In this document: one piece after another, positions 31,601-40,944 of the stretch
Numbering within the stretch: position 1 is the stretch's first letter
How the letters are laid out: every line of letters begins with the position of its first letter
Assembly: GCA_027923505.1 (NCBI GenBank)
Contig: BROI01000006.1
Coordinates: forward strand, 1,116,001-1,180,000
Length of the DNA stretch: 64,000 nucleotides
Direction: 5' to 3'
DNA from: Mayamaea pseudoterrestris
Taxonomy: Eukaryota; Bacillariophyta; Bacillariophyceae; Sellaphorales; Sellaphoraceae
Made by a program: the position numbers and the translations under genes
The notes under the pieces: generated by a model
The model's database searches: none
Told to the model about the DNA's origin: nothing
Seen by the model: the letters and a program-made list of their open reading frames with translations, nothing else

Positions 31601-33641
31601 CTGGGTGGACGACAGCGATATCCGCGGCACGAATAACTCCGGCACGCACGACATTAGCGGCTAGTTGGTGAACCCGAGTACCTACACCCTGGCGCTCTCG
31701 TGCAAGTTTTTCTCGATACTTTTGTGCGGCAACGTAATCCGGAATAGAAAACCTGTCATTATCTTCTCCGTCGATGGTGCCGCGGCTCCAAGATTGAATT
31801 TCAACATCGTACTCTCCTGCTCCTTCACCACCATACTTGACCTTGTTGTAACGAACGCGCTGCTCCTTAAAGGCATTCAATGCCTCATCATGATTGCTGA
31901 GAATCGTGAAACGGACCGTATCACCGCCATCGTCCGAGTAAAGTCGGCAAAACACTGCCTCTTGGTTAGGTCGATGCTTTCGAACGACAATGCCTCGCCT
32001 CAAGGCACCCAAAAATGGCAACATTCCATTCGTTCGAGCGGCAATGCCACGAGCGAAGCGCTGCGGAGGAATGTCTTCCATTCGAAGCTCATTAATGTCG
32101 CGCGGACTAAACGTTGGGACAGCTTCATTATCTGCCAAAGGCGTCGCCGCCGGATTGACTGTCAGTTTTGGTTTGGTGGTACCCGTGCTAGTGATGTGTG
32201 CCGCTGATGTTCCGCGCGTCAAGCTTCGAATTGGCGGAGAAATGGCACTTGGCGTGCTACTCACCAATCCTGCTCCCCAGCGACGGCGAAACGGAGTGTC
32301 TTTTTGCTGCCGATGTGCCTGGCCTGTCACTGCAAATTGGTGCAAACGTAAACTTGATCGGGCAATCTCGGCAGCCATTGGACTACCAATAGCGCGTTCA
32401 AAAACGCTCTTGCGAGCTGTGGTGATGGTAGAGACGCGTGTACTGGAGGTACTTTCCAGTCCAGGCGTCGTAAAAATGTTTTGTCGCCGAATGAAGCTGC
32501 CAGTCGCCGGGTCCGGGGTCATGGGCTGTTGCTCCGCGAAATTGCCTCGTCGGCGTCGCAACAGCGCACTAGTTGGTGTCATGGATAAATCATTCATGTC
32601 TCGTACCAATTCATTCTCATTGTTCTCAATCTTTCCATCCATTCCAATGTCCATCTCGTCGACTGCATCCAATCCCAACAATTCTTGGCGAAAATCCAGT
32701 ATTTCGGCCCAATATCCGTACACATTTTGAGGTTTCAATATCAAGCAATAGTCATAATGCTCTTGCGGAATCACTTGCAGTTGCTCCACCTTTTCCTCAT
32801 GCTTTTGCACTAGGTAGTCCAAGTCTTGCAGATTTTTGCTGCGAGGCGACAGTGATGGTCGAGCCGCTGGATGATGCGCTCCACCCAAGCGCAAGGAGGA
32901 AGTCAATGGCAGAACTTTTCTATGCGACAAAAATCGCGTCAGTATTGACGGTGACTGGTAGTTCATGGAGCTGCTAGTGCTTGCCGAGTATCTTGGGCTG
33001 CTGCGAAAATAATGTTGTCGATGCGTACTTGCATGCGTTTCATTCACCTGCCGCGAGGTTACTGAAATTGTTTCGCAAGAAGACCCAGAGACTCTTCCTT
33101 GCTCCACATCTTCATTCTCGTCGTAGAACACAATTTCCTCCTCTTCATACTGGGTCTCATTCAGCAGTAATGGCTCACCGAAAAGGTGCGACTGCGAGCT
33201 GATTTGACTGAGATGCTCATCGATTCGTTCCGAGTATGCCGCCGAGACGGACGAAAAGACGGATGACGTTGATGATCGAGTACTCGATGGTCGCGGAACG
33301 GTTGCAGCAAGGTAGCCTGGAGCCGTTGTTTGACTGTCTTTGCTGTCATCCGAGTCGTCATCCTCATTGTTCACTTCGTTGTTCCAACCAATCGTTGCTC
33401 GACAGAGAGGGCCAGAAGCTTGCCTTTGATTTTCGTACGTTGGAGTCTCGCGTACGGGATGTAATGTTGATTGATTTTGCGATCGATGCTGCTGCTGACT
33501 ATGAGATGCATTCGGAGGCGATCGAAAGAATGAAAGGTAGGTGGACCTTTGCGCGCGAAGTGATGCGGCAGTGCTAAGCTCTCCGTCGGAACTTTCGCGC
33601 GGAGTCAATGGAACAGTCTCCATTCGATCATGAGGCATCAT
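28608..33641 (-). CDS. Anoctamin (TMEM16) family membrane protein with long N-terminus
   Basis: A single exon of 1,677 codons with ATG at 33641. The first 500 residues are Ser/Arg-rich and low-complexity. Residues about 530-860 hold a PH-like region and then the anoctamin dimerisation-type segment (RVMIKIRCPPERMLDVAEVL). The membrane domain runs from about 1,080 (YFGEKVAFYFAWMQHTATHL) to about 1,560, with many spans. Diagnostic pieces are WDHPLRPLFAMIVMLW, the PEYIQAVVQFTF segment and the MRLDAYKLC-GRRRPMAEK stretch. Anoctamins are lipid scramblases or Ca2+-activated channels; some, like yeast Ist2, tether ER to plasma membrane. Several acidic residues that bind Ca2+ in animal TMEM16A seem to be substituted here. 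The C-terminus is a soluble, charged tail. Confidence 0.92.
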   Translation of the reverse strand: MMPHDRMETVPLTPRESSDGELSTAASLRAQRSTYLSFFRSPPNASHSQQQHRSQNQSTLHPVRETPTYENQRQASGPLCRATIGWNNEVNNEDDDSDDSKDSQTTAPGYLAATVPRPSSTRSSTSSVFSSVSAAYSERIDEHLSQISSQSHLFGEPLLLNETQYEEEEIVFYDENEDVEQGRVSGSSCETISVTSRQVNETHASTHRQHYFRSSPRYSASTSSSMNYQSPSILTRFLSHRKVLPLTSSLRLGGAHHPAARPSLSPRSKNLQDLDYLVQKHEEKVEQLQVIPQEHYDYCLILKPQNVYGYWAEILDFRQELLGLDAVDEMDIGMDGKIENNENELVRDMNDLSMTPTSALLRRRRGNFAEQQPMTPDPATGSFIRRQNIFTTPGLESTSSTRVSTITTARKSVFERAIGSPMAAEIARSSLRLHQFAVTGQAHRQQKDTPFRRRWGAGLVSSTPSAISPPIRSLTRGTSAAHITSTGTTKPKLTVNPAATPLADNEAVPTFSPRDINELRMEDIPPQRFARGIAARTNGMLPFLGALRRGIVVRKHRPNQEAVFCRLYSDDGGDTVRFTILSNHDEALNAFKEQRVRYNKVKYGGEGAGEYDVEIQSWSRGTIDGEDNDRFSIPDYVAAQKYREKLARERQGVGTRVHQLAANVVRAGVIRAADIAVVHPGVFNDPRSDHGEMGTSTLRRSKSDYDPKFTFSLVLRNERLIKRGQSVTIDESEGKWLSGEGGETQFRYHDFETATLGEYWLIFRGFLLLHRDAAVGRFAAMRAAGIGSHYNRLEMEQRVQTQEDDHNVLNPDAFVEPKTAGLLERTIVKRRGLDTTYLEGYVQPGAVPPPSDYFLGFRSPGTAIWSRLRFAGLETCRVYSLDPNRVMIKIRCPPERMLDVAEVLRVKLRTKEGTFAPFREDMMDLYQNLDDNLEIPPGCSTGEYPFRSSIRDSIIDFIVGSRIRDSGSELAQNTELGKMILARVPLHMQTKLDAIYDNWLYFWREENWKGPSGWYTSTKFDWADKVHDLQKAFTMNSASSNSDTGSSGDVEKLIIDKEPPHFWKRFILGCFYQPLDSIEQYFGEKVAFYFAWMQHTATHLVFLSFFGLIQFFLQLSSGNWDHPLRPLFAMIVMLWTFLVLVNWKKRANLLAYHWGTLNYKQQEVTRPQFKGEYARDEVTGEWIVTYARWKRWLKYLISVPLTLIFTFGALFLILGVHANRDLQLDKYYSLQNSTDTHFQFENDFRAAIGRKKIIVDTKVTTQQLQDPAFWFIIIGMPSLLGLFLPLVNLVLMKISVMLNDFENYRTETEYRTWLIIKVFSFRFVCYFATLYYYAFLSTGSEQAIENGILRVASGILIYTTVAQWWQNFLQVCFPMLIRHLRMRHRNNRLINELRAIEIEEEEIDHLLASGQQDDDIKIRQIRLINKRLLLDHAQDDVWLEVMKPMHDSFPEYIQAVVQFTFCSCFSVVLPITPFLCLINYLISMRLDAYKLCKGRRRPMAEKTGGIGIWEHLMHIVAVISVLTNCWLMGFTTATLSRIGEEIGTLALFAFVVAWEHIMLLIKYMMQTSMSPLPKKVRDAIKREQYELDKQKSSFMRSRRVQHQREHDAAASQDQAEASNSPESTIPNAFVMPATYNVQTILSEDQDDEFFGPRPHNQNRTSVSTAASTHYSGKLSVG

Positions 33642-35020
33642 AGTAACAGCTTCGCTTACGAATTACTGCTTGGTGGACAGAGTGTAGAATATAAGGTGCA
33701 GGGCAACGAGACGCGGAGGTGCCGTCATGGTCTTGTTGCCGATGTTGGATCGGCGGCCGTTGTGCAACGTATCCTGCATGTCGCATCGTGTCAGTTCAGG
33801 TTTGAAACACTTTTGTCAGTCGCAATGGGCAATTGTATTTCGTACGTCCTTATGAGTCATCACCACTATGGGTTAAGCAGTAGTGCCAAAAACTTTGACT
33901 TTCAAGCACTATGGGTTGAACAGTAGTGCCAATAACTTTGATTTTCAACTACTATGGGTTAAACAGTAGTCCTAAGAACTATGACCCGTCGGTCTTTATG
34001 ATTCATCACTATCAATAAAAGAGTAGTGCCAAAAACTTTGATTTTCAAGCACTATGGGTTAAACAGAAGTGCCAAAAACTGTGATTTTCAAAGTTTTTGG
34101 CACTATGGGTCAAAGAGTACTTTAGTCGACCAACGCGTGTCGGTCGTCGAGCGTTGGATGATCGTCGACTGCATTGACCATGAAGGGACTTAAAGAGTTT
34201 GACATTGTTGTCGACAGATTACTGCAGAAGTATGTGTATGTAGCAGGGAGCAGGGAGCAGCATTAATCGACGCTGCGTCGATCGCAGCAAGCAGCAAGCA
34301 CAAGCTGCTTGGCTTCATCGTCTACCAATGAAAATTTGAATTGTCCAGATAGGAGTATACTGCTACCTGCCATTTTGCTTCTTATTTGTCGGCAGTAACT
34401 CTGTACTGCGCATAAAGTTTAAAGCACAGAAAGGGACGGTTTTGCAATTAACGACAAGAATTATGGAGACAAGAGATGGGTTTGAGATTCTTCGAAGACT
34501 CTGTCACGCGCCAAGACGTACGACGACGTTTGTTGACATCTGAAATTGTGAAATTGACTTTTGATTCTTCCTGTTGTCCTTTATGGAGTTTATGAGGATC
34601 TTGGGTAAAAGAAGAGTCGTTTATCGTTCCAGACTTTGTATGAGTCACCAAGCCAATGGGACATTCCACTTTCCATGCTCTACGCCAATTTTGGCTGTCA
34701 CGACGAGAGCTTGGCAATGGAGATGACGCAAACGTTAGCGTCAATCTCCGATGAAGAGACAGACACAGCGCTAGAAACGGATTTCAAAGGCGTCGACGAC
34801 AGAATTGGGCGTAGTTGACGGATTGGCGGCGGTTTTTATCACGCAATCACTTGCGGTTCGCCAAACCACTATCAATTATGTTAACGATACATGTAGCTAC
34901 GTAGTTTGCGACTGTAAGGTAATTAGCACTTGTATACCATACGTTCGGTGCATGCTGTACGTATGCTGACGCGTACGCACGACAAGCGACATCCATCGTC
35001 GTCGAGGTACACAGACTTCA
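33642..35020. other. Gene-free stretch with a 43-bp repeat cluster
   Basis: Nearly 1.4 kb between the anoctamin start and the DUF547 gene stop. The 43-bp and fold-back cluster is listed separately. Short direct repeats (GGGAGCA twice at about 34246-34258, GCAAGCA at about 34290) and an 8-bp-arm palindrome (ATCGACGC/GCGTCGAT near 34267) follow. A minus-strand open frame of about 107 codons at 34448-34770 has no ATG and no recognisable content. Confidence 0.5.
33865..34125 (+). repeat. 43-bp tandem repeat with fold-back end
   Basis: Four to five units of about 43 bp read AGTAGTGCCAAAAACTTTGA, then TTTTCAAGCACTATGGGTTAAAC; one middle unit is strongly diverged. The last unit folds back: GTGCCAAAAACTGTGA and TCAAAGTTTTTGGCAC (34069-34103) are arms with one mismatch and a 3-nt loop. 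The same words form the palindrome at 1359-1398. Confidence 0.88.
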
Positions 35021-38000
35021 TTACTCGTTCAAAACTGACCCAGAACAATCTTCCACAAACTCCGTCAGAGCGCTGTAGAATGATTCGGACGGAGCACAAA
35101 ATTTTATTGCCAGTGCAGCATCACGGTCACTCTCGAGCTGTTCGATAGCAGATGCCATTTGATCGTCCAGAAATGGCATGCAGTACTTTAAAATATCAAC
35201 AGCTGCTCCAGCCGTGTCGCTGCTGGCAAAGTCGTTGCGATAGATATCACACACTTTTGGTAAAAAGATGGTTCGTTTAACTGGATCCACTCGAATGTTT
35301 TGTCGCAAATACTCAGCTGCTTGGTTATTCAATTGAATGTCCAAAAGACTAGGTACCAAGACGGGCACAGCGCGGGTGCATGCTCCATCGCCAGTGTTCA
35401 AAAGGAAGTTGATTCGAGGCGTGGTCTGCCCAAGTGCGTAGAACCTATAAGATTCAGATTTCCTGGGTGGGTCGACGGCCGGGAATTTAGTCGTTGTCGG
35501 ACGACTCATACTACCACGAATCACACACGTGTGGAGCTCTGCTAAGGAAAAGACATCTTTACCGATCTTCAACAGCAAGAGGGGTGAGAAGGGGCAGGAG
35601 CTCTTTTATTTACAGTACATTCCTCGACCAACTTACTTCGTAGCATGATGTTCGCAAAAAGTGGCCATAAGAACGTTTCGTCAAAGGACCGTTCAGTGAT
35701 AAAAGCAAGGCGTGCTGCAAGAGACAATGATAGATATTGACGAGGATGCAAAGTGCAGAAGTCGTCGATAGGTCCATGTCAGCTAAATTGAGATTGCGGA
35801 GCTGAGATGTCAGGTCCAAGAATGTTACAAGATCTTCTGGGTGCTGCTTTAAATGGTCCAGTGAAAATGACAAAGAGGAGGTAAGTAGATCCTCGACAAA
35901 GTGCTCTGGTTCTCCATCAATAACAGGAAGATCAAAGGCCATTTTGCGATTGTTGAGAATTGTGCGAGGCTTCATTCTACTTCCCGAAGCAATCTCGGCC
36001 CATTTTCCGCGTCCCAGCGATAAGCTCGCTTCAACGGAATCCTGGAAACCTTGCCAAAAGCGTGCTTGAGCAAGCTCTTTCGTTGACTTCGAGGAGGGAT
36101 GAAGAGAAAAGTTGGCTAACGCTTCGGATAGTTTGAGTTGAAACATGTGTCTGGATTCATTGTTTGCAAATGCCATATAGTGGCATGTCCACGCTGTATC
36201 GATTGCTAATATAGGGTATCCAGGCAAAGGAGTTAAAAAACTTGGTTCCAACAATCGTACAGCGTCAATGTCTTCAATAGGCAGCTCGAGGCAGGAGGTG
36301 TCGGTAAGCGGAGCGTAGAATGCCAAGCCGTTATCAGAAAGTCTACAGAGTTCCTCACGCCAGTGACTCTCCCATAGGCAGCGAGCAATAAGCGAATCAT
36401 ACACATTACCTCCATTTCTAGCAGGTTTCGGTTTAGCGCCAATCTGCACCGCTCCTCCAGTGAGAAAAAGGTCGCTCTGGATGGATTGCTGGCGCACTTG
36501 AAGTGTCAACAGCGCGTTAAAGTTGCTTGCGTATGACGAATCAGCAGGGACGCTTGACATCTTTGTCAACATGTTAGAGACTGTCCGACAAGACTGCTCT
36601 GGGCCAGAGAGCTCGCCGGCTATCATGTTAGGAAAATCATTCACGCTAAAAAGGCTATCACTTTTCTTAGTGGCCAAATGCAAGTCACTCAGTCCATTGT
36701 CAGCCTTCGAAGAGCTGAATTTTGGTTCTTTCGATGGGGGTTTCTTGGAGCGCGGCGCTATAATCGCTTTGCCTGCCTTCTTGCTGACACTAACAGTGCC
36801 TCTTGTCATCTTCACACCGGCCCGTACGGCAGATTTTCCAACCTTGGCGCCAGCATGGACTGTGCCCTTGGTCACTTTGACGCTGGCATCAATTGTGCCC
36901 TTACCTACCCGAACGCTTTGACGAACGGCCGATTTCCCTGTGGCCACAACCGTTTTACCCGTTTGCTTGGAGAGTTTGCCTACCAATTGAGCGGTTCGTT
37001 TCACTCGGTTTGATCCGGCTTGAAGATCAGACTGCTCGTTGCCATCGCCGATCGCCTCGTCCTCGTCGTCAGAATCGGGAATCCATTCAGCGCTGGATTC
37101 GCCCTCACCGACGGACACAGAAAACTGAGCCGACTCTGCCTCGTCGGCTTCGTTAAAACTTCCGTCAAAACTTATTCGAGCATCATCAAAGGATATGATA
37201 GAACGATCTAGCCTTGGCGACGAGGTCTCATCTTTTTGAGCCTGCGTTTCGGTAATCATGTTGACCTTCCGCGCCGATGAGACGCGGTTCCTCCATGTCA
37301 GACCAGCTCTCATGACTTGAGAAAGCTCGCGACCTGTACGAAGGCGCATGAACGGTTCTCGAAAGGTTCCTTCTTTGTCGTTCTGATTCAGCGATCCATC
37401 CTGAGGCGAAACGCGAATAACATACGATAGCTGACGGACTCGATCTGAACGATTCATCATCTCAACCCAAGCCGGCACATCCATGCGGTAGCCTTCACTA
37501 GAAAAATTCAACCAGGAGTAGTCGCCGTGTGTCGATCCTTCGGCTAATAGCTCCGCACTCGCTTGAGCGACTGCTGGAAGGGTCGGAATAGGTTCAGACG
37601 CTCGAAATAACAGTGGCCGCAGCCATCCACTCTTTCCTAGTGGCAGATCATCGCCTAAATATTCCTCCTCTAAATCATCACAACCGTCTGGCTTCATATG
37701 TTGTCCGCTATGAGGCGAATACAGACCGAGCAGTCGTCCTGCAATAACACGACGGTCAGCGACAAAACACAGCCCTTTGGTAAATTATGCTTGAGCTACA
37801 CTTACCTCCGTATCGAGCTGATCCCGTTGGTGCAACACCCACTTGATATTTTGGCCACTTCTTGGAAACTATGCGGAACGTTCCGCCGAACGTAAGTAGG
37901 GAAGACTGCGTGTCATTCGATCTCATTTCATCACCATCCTGGTCGCCAAAGTCGTCGCAAGTTTGAACGACAAAGTAGGCGCTTTTGGAAAGATGCGACC

Positions 38001-39885
38001 ATTTCAACCACCAACCCTTGTGAACAGTCAAGTATCGCGTTTCATTACCATTTGACTTTGATTTTCCGTCATGCCGTCCATGGAAGTGCAGTTTGAATAT
38101 GACAGTATCTCCATTTTTTATGAGTGGCGAACCCACAGCCTTTGATCGAGCCTTGGCAATTTTTACTATTGTGATCGTAGCCGGTGACGAGGAAGAGCTC
38201 GCATCTTGTAGCACAACACACTCAGCTGCATACGTGATGAAGTCGCTCGGGTCATCCATCTCTTGGTTCAAAACAACCTCGCGTAGATTGACAGCGTCGC
38301 CACTGCGAACGTATATCCCTTCGCCAAGTTCCGCCACGTCTTCCTCCTCAGCAATCTTTTCCTCGACTAGTTTTTCGTTCGCTTGATCTTCAGAAAACTG
38401 GCTAGTGATAAAGACTGGTAGATCAAGCTCGCTCTCTCGTCGCGCAAGTAGACTGCAACCCTGTTGTTGCTGCATCCACTGGTTAGCGGCAGGCCCTAAA
38501 CCACTCTCAGCTGAGTTGCACATTTCAATCTCAACAATCTGTTTCATGTCCTGCTTGTAATGCTTCTCTGTTCCGCGCTCTTCGGGAATCTCGTACAGCG
38601 TCAATGTTATCGGCTGCAGTCCAATCACGTTGCTGAGCTGAAAGGGTCGAATACCTGGAAGATTAATGCACCGCCAATCCAGAAAGTCCACATAAGCGCT
38701 CCACAGTGACAACGTATAAATGTGATCAAGCTTCCAGTCAATTTGCAGACCCTTGCGTCGCTGCTTGTAGAGCTCCAAATCCTCCACAATTTCTTCCCCA
38801 AGTTTCGGAACAGGCTCTCCCAGTGGCGTCATGACGACGCGGTTCATACCCTCCTCGACGGGAAAGGCCATGTGCGGCTTTTCCTCCTTTTCATTGTCAG
38901 AAGATGACGCACCCTGCAAGCTGTAATGAAAATTGTTGTTTGTTGTTTTGATAAAGGCCATGGCCGCCCCAACAAAGGCGCGCTGAATGATTCCCATTTT
39001 GACTGGTTCACTCAGCTCGCAGGCAAAGTAGACGCGGCCCGTCGGAACCTTTTTCAGACGAATTTGAAACTGAAACTCAAAGCGACGCTGCTTGTCGCGC
39101 AAGTAATTGGATGTTGCCAGTGTTTCTGGAGTGGAAGCGGCGGACGGATCATCGCAGTCGGGTGTTCGAACAAGAAGCATCATCTCACCCGTAAAATAGT
39201 CAGTTTCAAGCTTGTAGGAAGTGTGTGTATTAGGAATGATACGCTGCATGGGCCCGCAGTCAATGACGAAGAAATTTTCCAACGCCGGATGCGGCATGAA
39301 CGGAATGGGTTCACTTTCAGGCGCCTCCAGGTCCAGGGTAGTGTCTGGCGTTTCTCCGTTATCTACTGGACTTTTGATTGCTGCTGGTAGTTTGTCAGGC
39401 TCTTGATCCTGTTCTTCGAAAGACTTCCGGTGATAGTAGTCGCCAATCACAAGGATGAAGATACTAGTCACCCACGCCACTGCTGTATACTCGAGCAATT
39501 TTCGCACAAGCCATGCATATTGGTTACTATATGTTCCAAATAGATAAGCTGCGCCGATGAGTAACAGATATCGCAGACGTCCTTCCAATATGAAAACAAT
39601 CCATGCGTAGCTGTTGGGTGGTGGATTGCTGGCCGTGAATCTTCTCGTCAAGATTCCAGTACACGAAGACGTACTTTTCCGTATTACTAATCCACTCGTA
39701 TCTGTTGAATCTGATTCTGCATCCGAGTTTGCGTTGGGTAGGTGAGCATTGGTCCCAATCACTCCAAAGTGATTGGAATGGTTGCGCTTGAATCCCAATC
39801 GACGGCCGACGCCACGGACTGGACGTCCAACGGCTGATAGAACCTTGCGTGTCTTGCTCTTGGTTCGTTCAGGCATTTCGGGCAT
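35021..39885 (-). CDS. Membrane protein with DUF1769, 11-mer repeats, PH-like region and DUF547
   Basis: Exons 37806-39885, 35637-37738 and 35021-35566 join over 67- and 70-nt GTAAGT introns and keep the frame, giving 1,575 residues. Two hydrophobic segments lie at about 95-160 (GRLRYLLLIGAAYLFG, VAWVTSIFILVIGDYY). A DUF1769-like region follows (VIDCGPMQRIIPNT, KLETDYFTGEMMLLVRT). In exon 2, seven or so 11-residue repeats of the K-V-x-K-G-T-V-x-A-G-A type resemble synuclein/perilipin lipid-binding helices. A PH-like stretch follows (WREELCRLSDNGLAFYAP). DUF547 spans the last junction (CILVNIYHCLLQHALLLSL; CYE|IGKDVFSLAELH). Together these suggest a protein anchored in one membrane and contacting another. 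That is inference; no enzyme motif is seen. Confidence 0.85.
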
Positions 39886-40944
39886 GTTTTATTTAGAGTT
39901 ACAGATGAGCAAGGGAGAGTCGTTGCGCCGATGCCTGCGACAAATCGGAGACGCTTTCGTCATGGTGGAGAGAAGATTGCGATGGGCGAAGGTCATCGTG
40001 ACGGTCATTGCTCGACTTGAAGTTCTACGGCACTATAGGATTGAAAGTAGATGATATCTTCAACATTCGTAGAAGTGAAAAGCTTCTTGTTATGCCTTCT
40101 CCGAAGCAAGCTGCGGGCAACGAACAGAAATTTGTTTGGAAAGGGCTGGTGGAAACGCCGTTCCGTCCTCGTCAAAATCGGTCTCATCTCCAAACAATCG
40201 AGGTGCGCTACCCGAGTGCGATACGGACAACACTCTGCATTGGATCCGCTTCTTGTCCAAAGTTCCTTCATCGCCTGCTCGCCTCGCGGCAGAACTCGCT
40301 CGAAACTCGTGCCGACGAGTTGCATCAGCAGGTTCTGCGTACGTAACCAGGCAATAGTACGAAACAAGTGCCAGTGATAACAACGTCATGAGGCAATACT
40401 GTGAAACGAGTGCCAGTGATAACTACGTCACGAGGCAATAATGTAAAACAAGTGCCAGTGATAACTACGTCACAAGGCAATACTGTAAAACGAGTGCCAG
40501 TGAAAACTACGTCATAAGGCAATACTATAAAACGAGTGCCAGTGAAAAGTACATCACGATCCTCTAGTGTCTGCTTTACTGTACTCGTCCTTTGACAATG
40601 CTTACAAGATCACCAGGCCGTTTGACAAGGAAGTAATCATCCCGTCTCCTTTCCCTATTATTTCTTGTGACAGTGACAATAGTGTGAACATGATGAAGGC
40701 ACCTGAAGTGTAATTTCTAAGGAGATTCCCCGCGACTGTAATTAGAAACGGTGCGACTTTGACAGTCACGTTCCTCGTCGAAACGTCAGTCGGCGTGGAA
40801 CGATCTTTGGTTCGACCATGGCCGACGAACATGTTGGATTTGGAGCGCATTCTATGGACATTCCAAGCAAATTAAATATTGTACGAATCAATAATCCTGT
40901 CGCTTTCCAACTTTGCGAGAAAATTTCTCGGCATTAGGGGAAGA
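39886..40944. other. Divergent upstream region with a 42-bp minisatellite
   Basis: About 1.06 kb between two divergent start codons. Overlapping frames on both strands at 40.0-40.35 kb (the best from an ATG at 40092) show no family and are probably chance or decayed sequence. The third 42-bp array lies in the middle. Confidence 0.5.
40344..40562 (-). repeat. 42-bp minisatellite, about 5 units (array 3)
   Basis: Units read GTGCCAGTGATAACTACGTC, then ACGAGGCAATACTGTAAAACGA, in the same orientation as array 2. The ACGTCA core is kept in nearly every unit. Confidence 0.92.

Noticed and set aside
34448-34770. Minus-strand open frame of about 107 codons
   Set aside because: There is no ATG and no clear splice partner; it could be an exon, but I cannot support it.
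40092-40346. Frame of about 84 codons with ATG, and overlapping frames on both strands
   Set aside because: Frames of similar length exist on both strands and none has a recognisable family.
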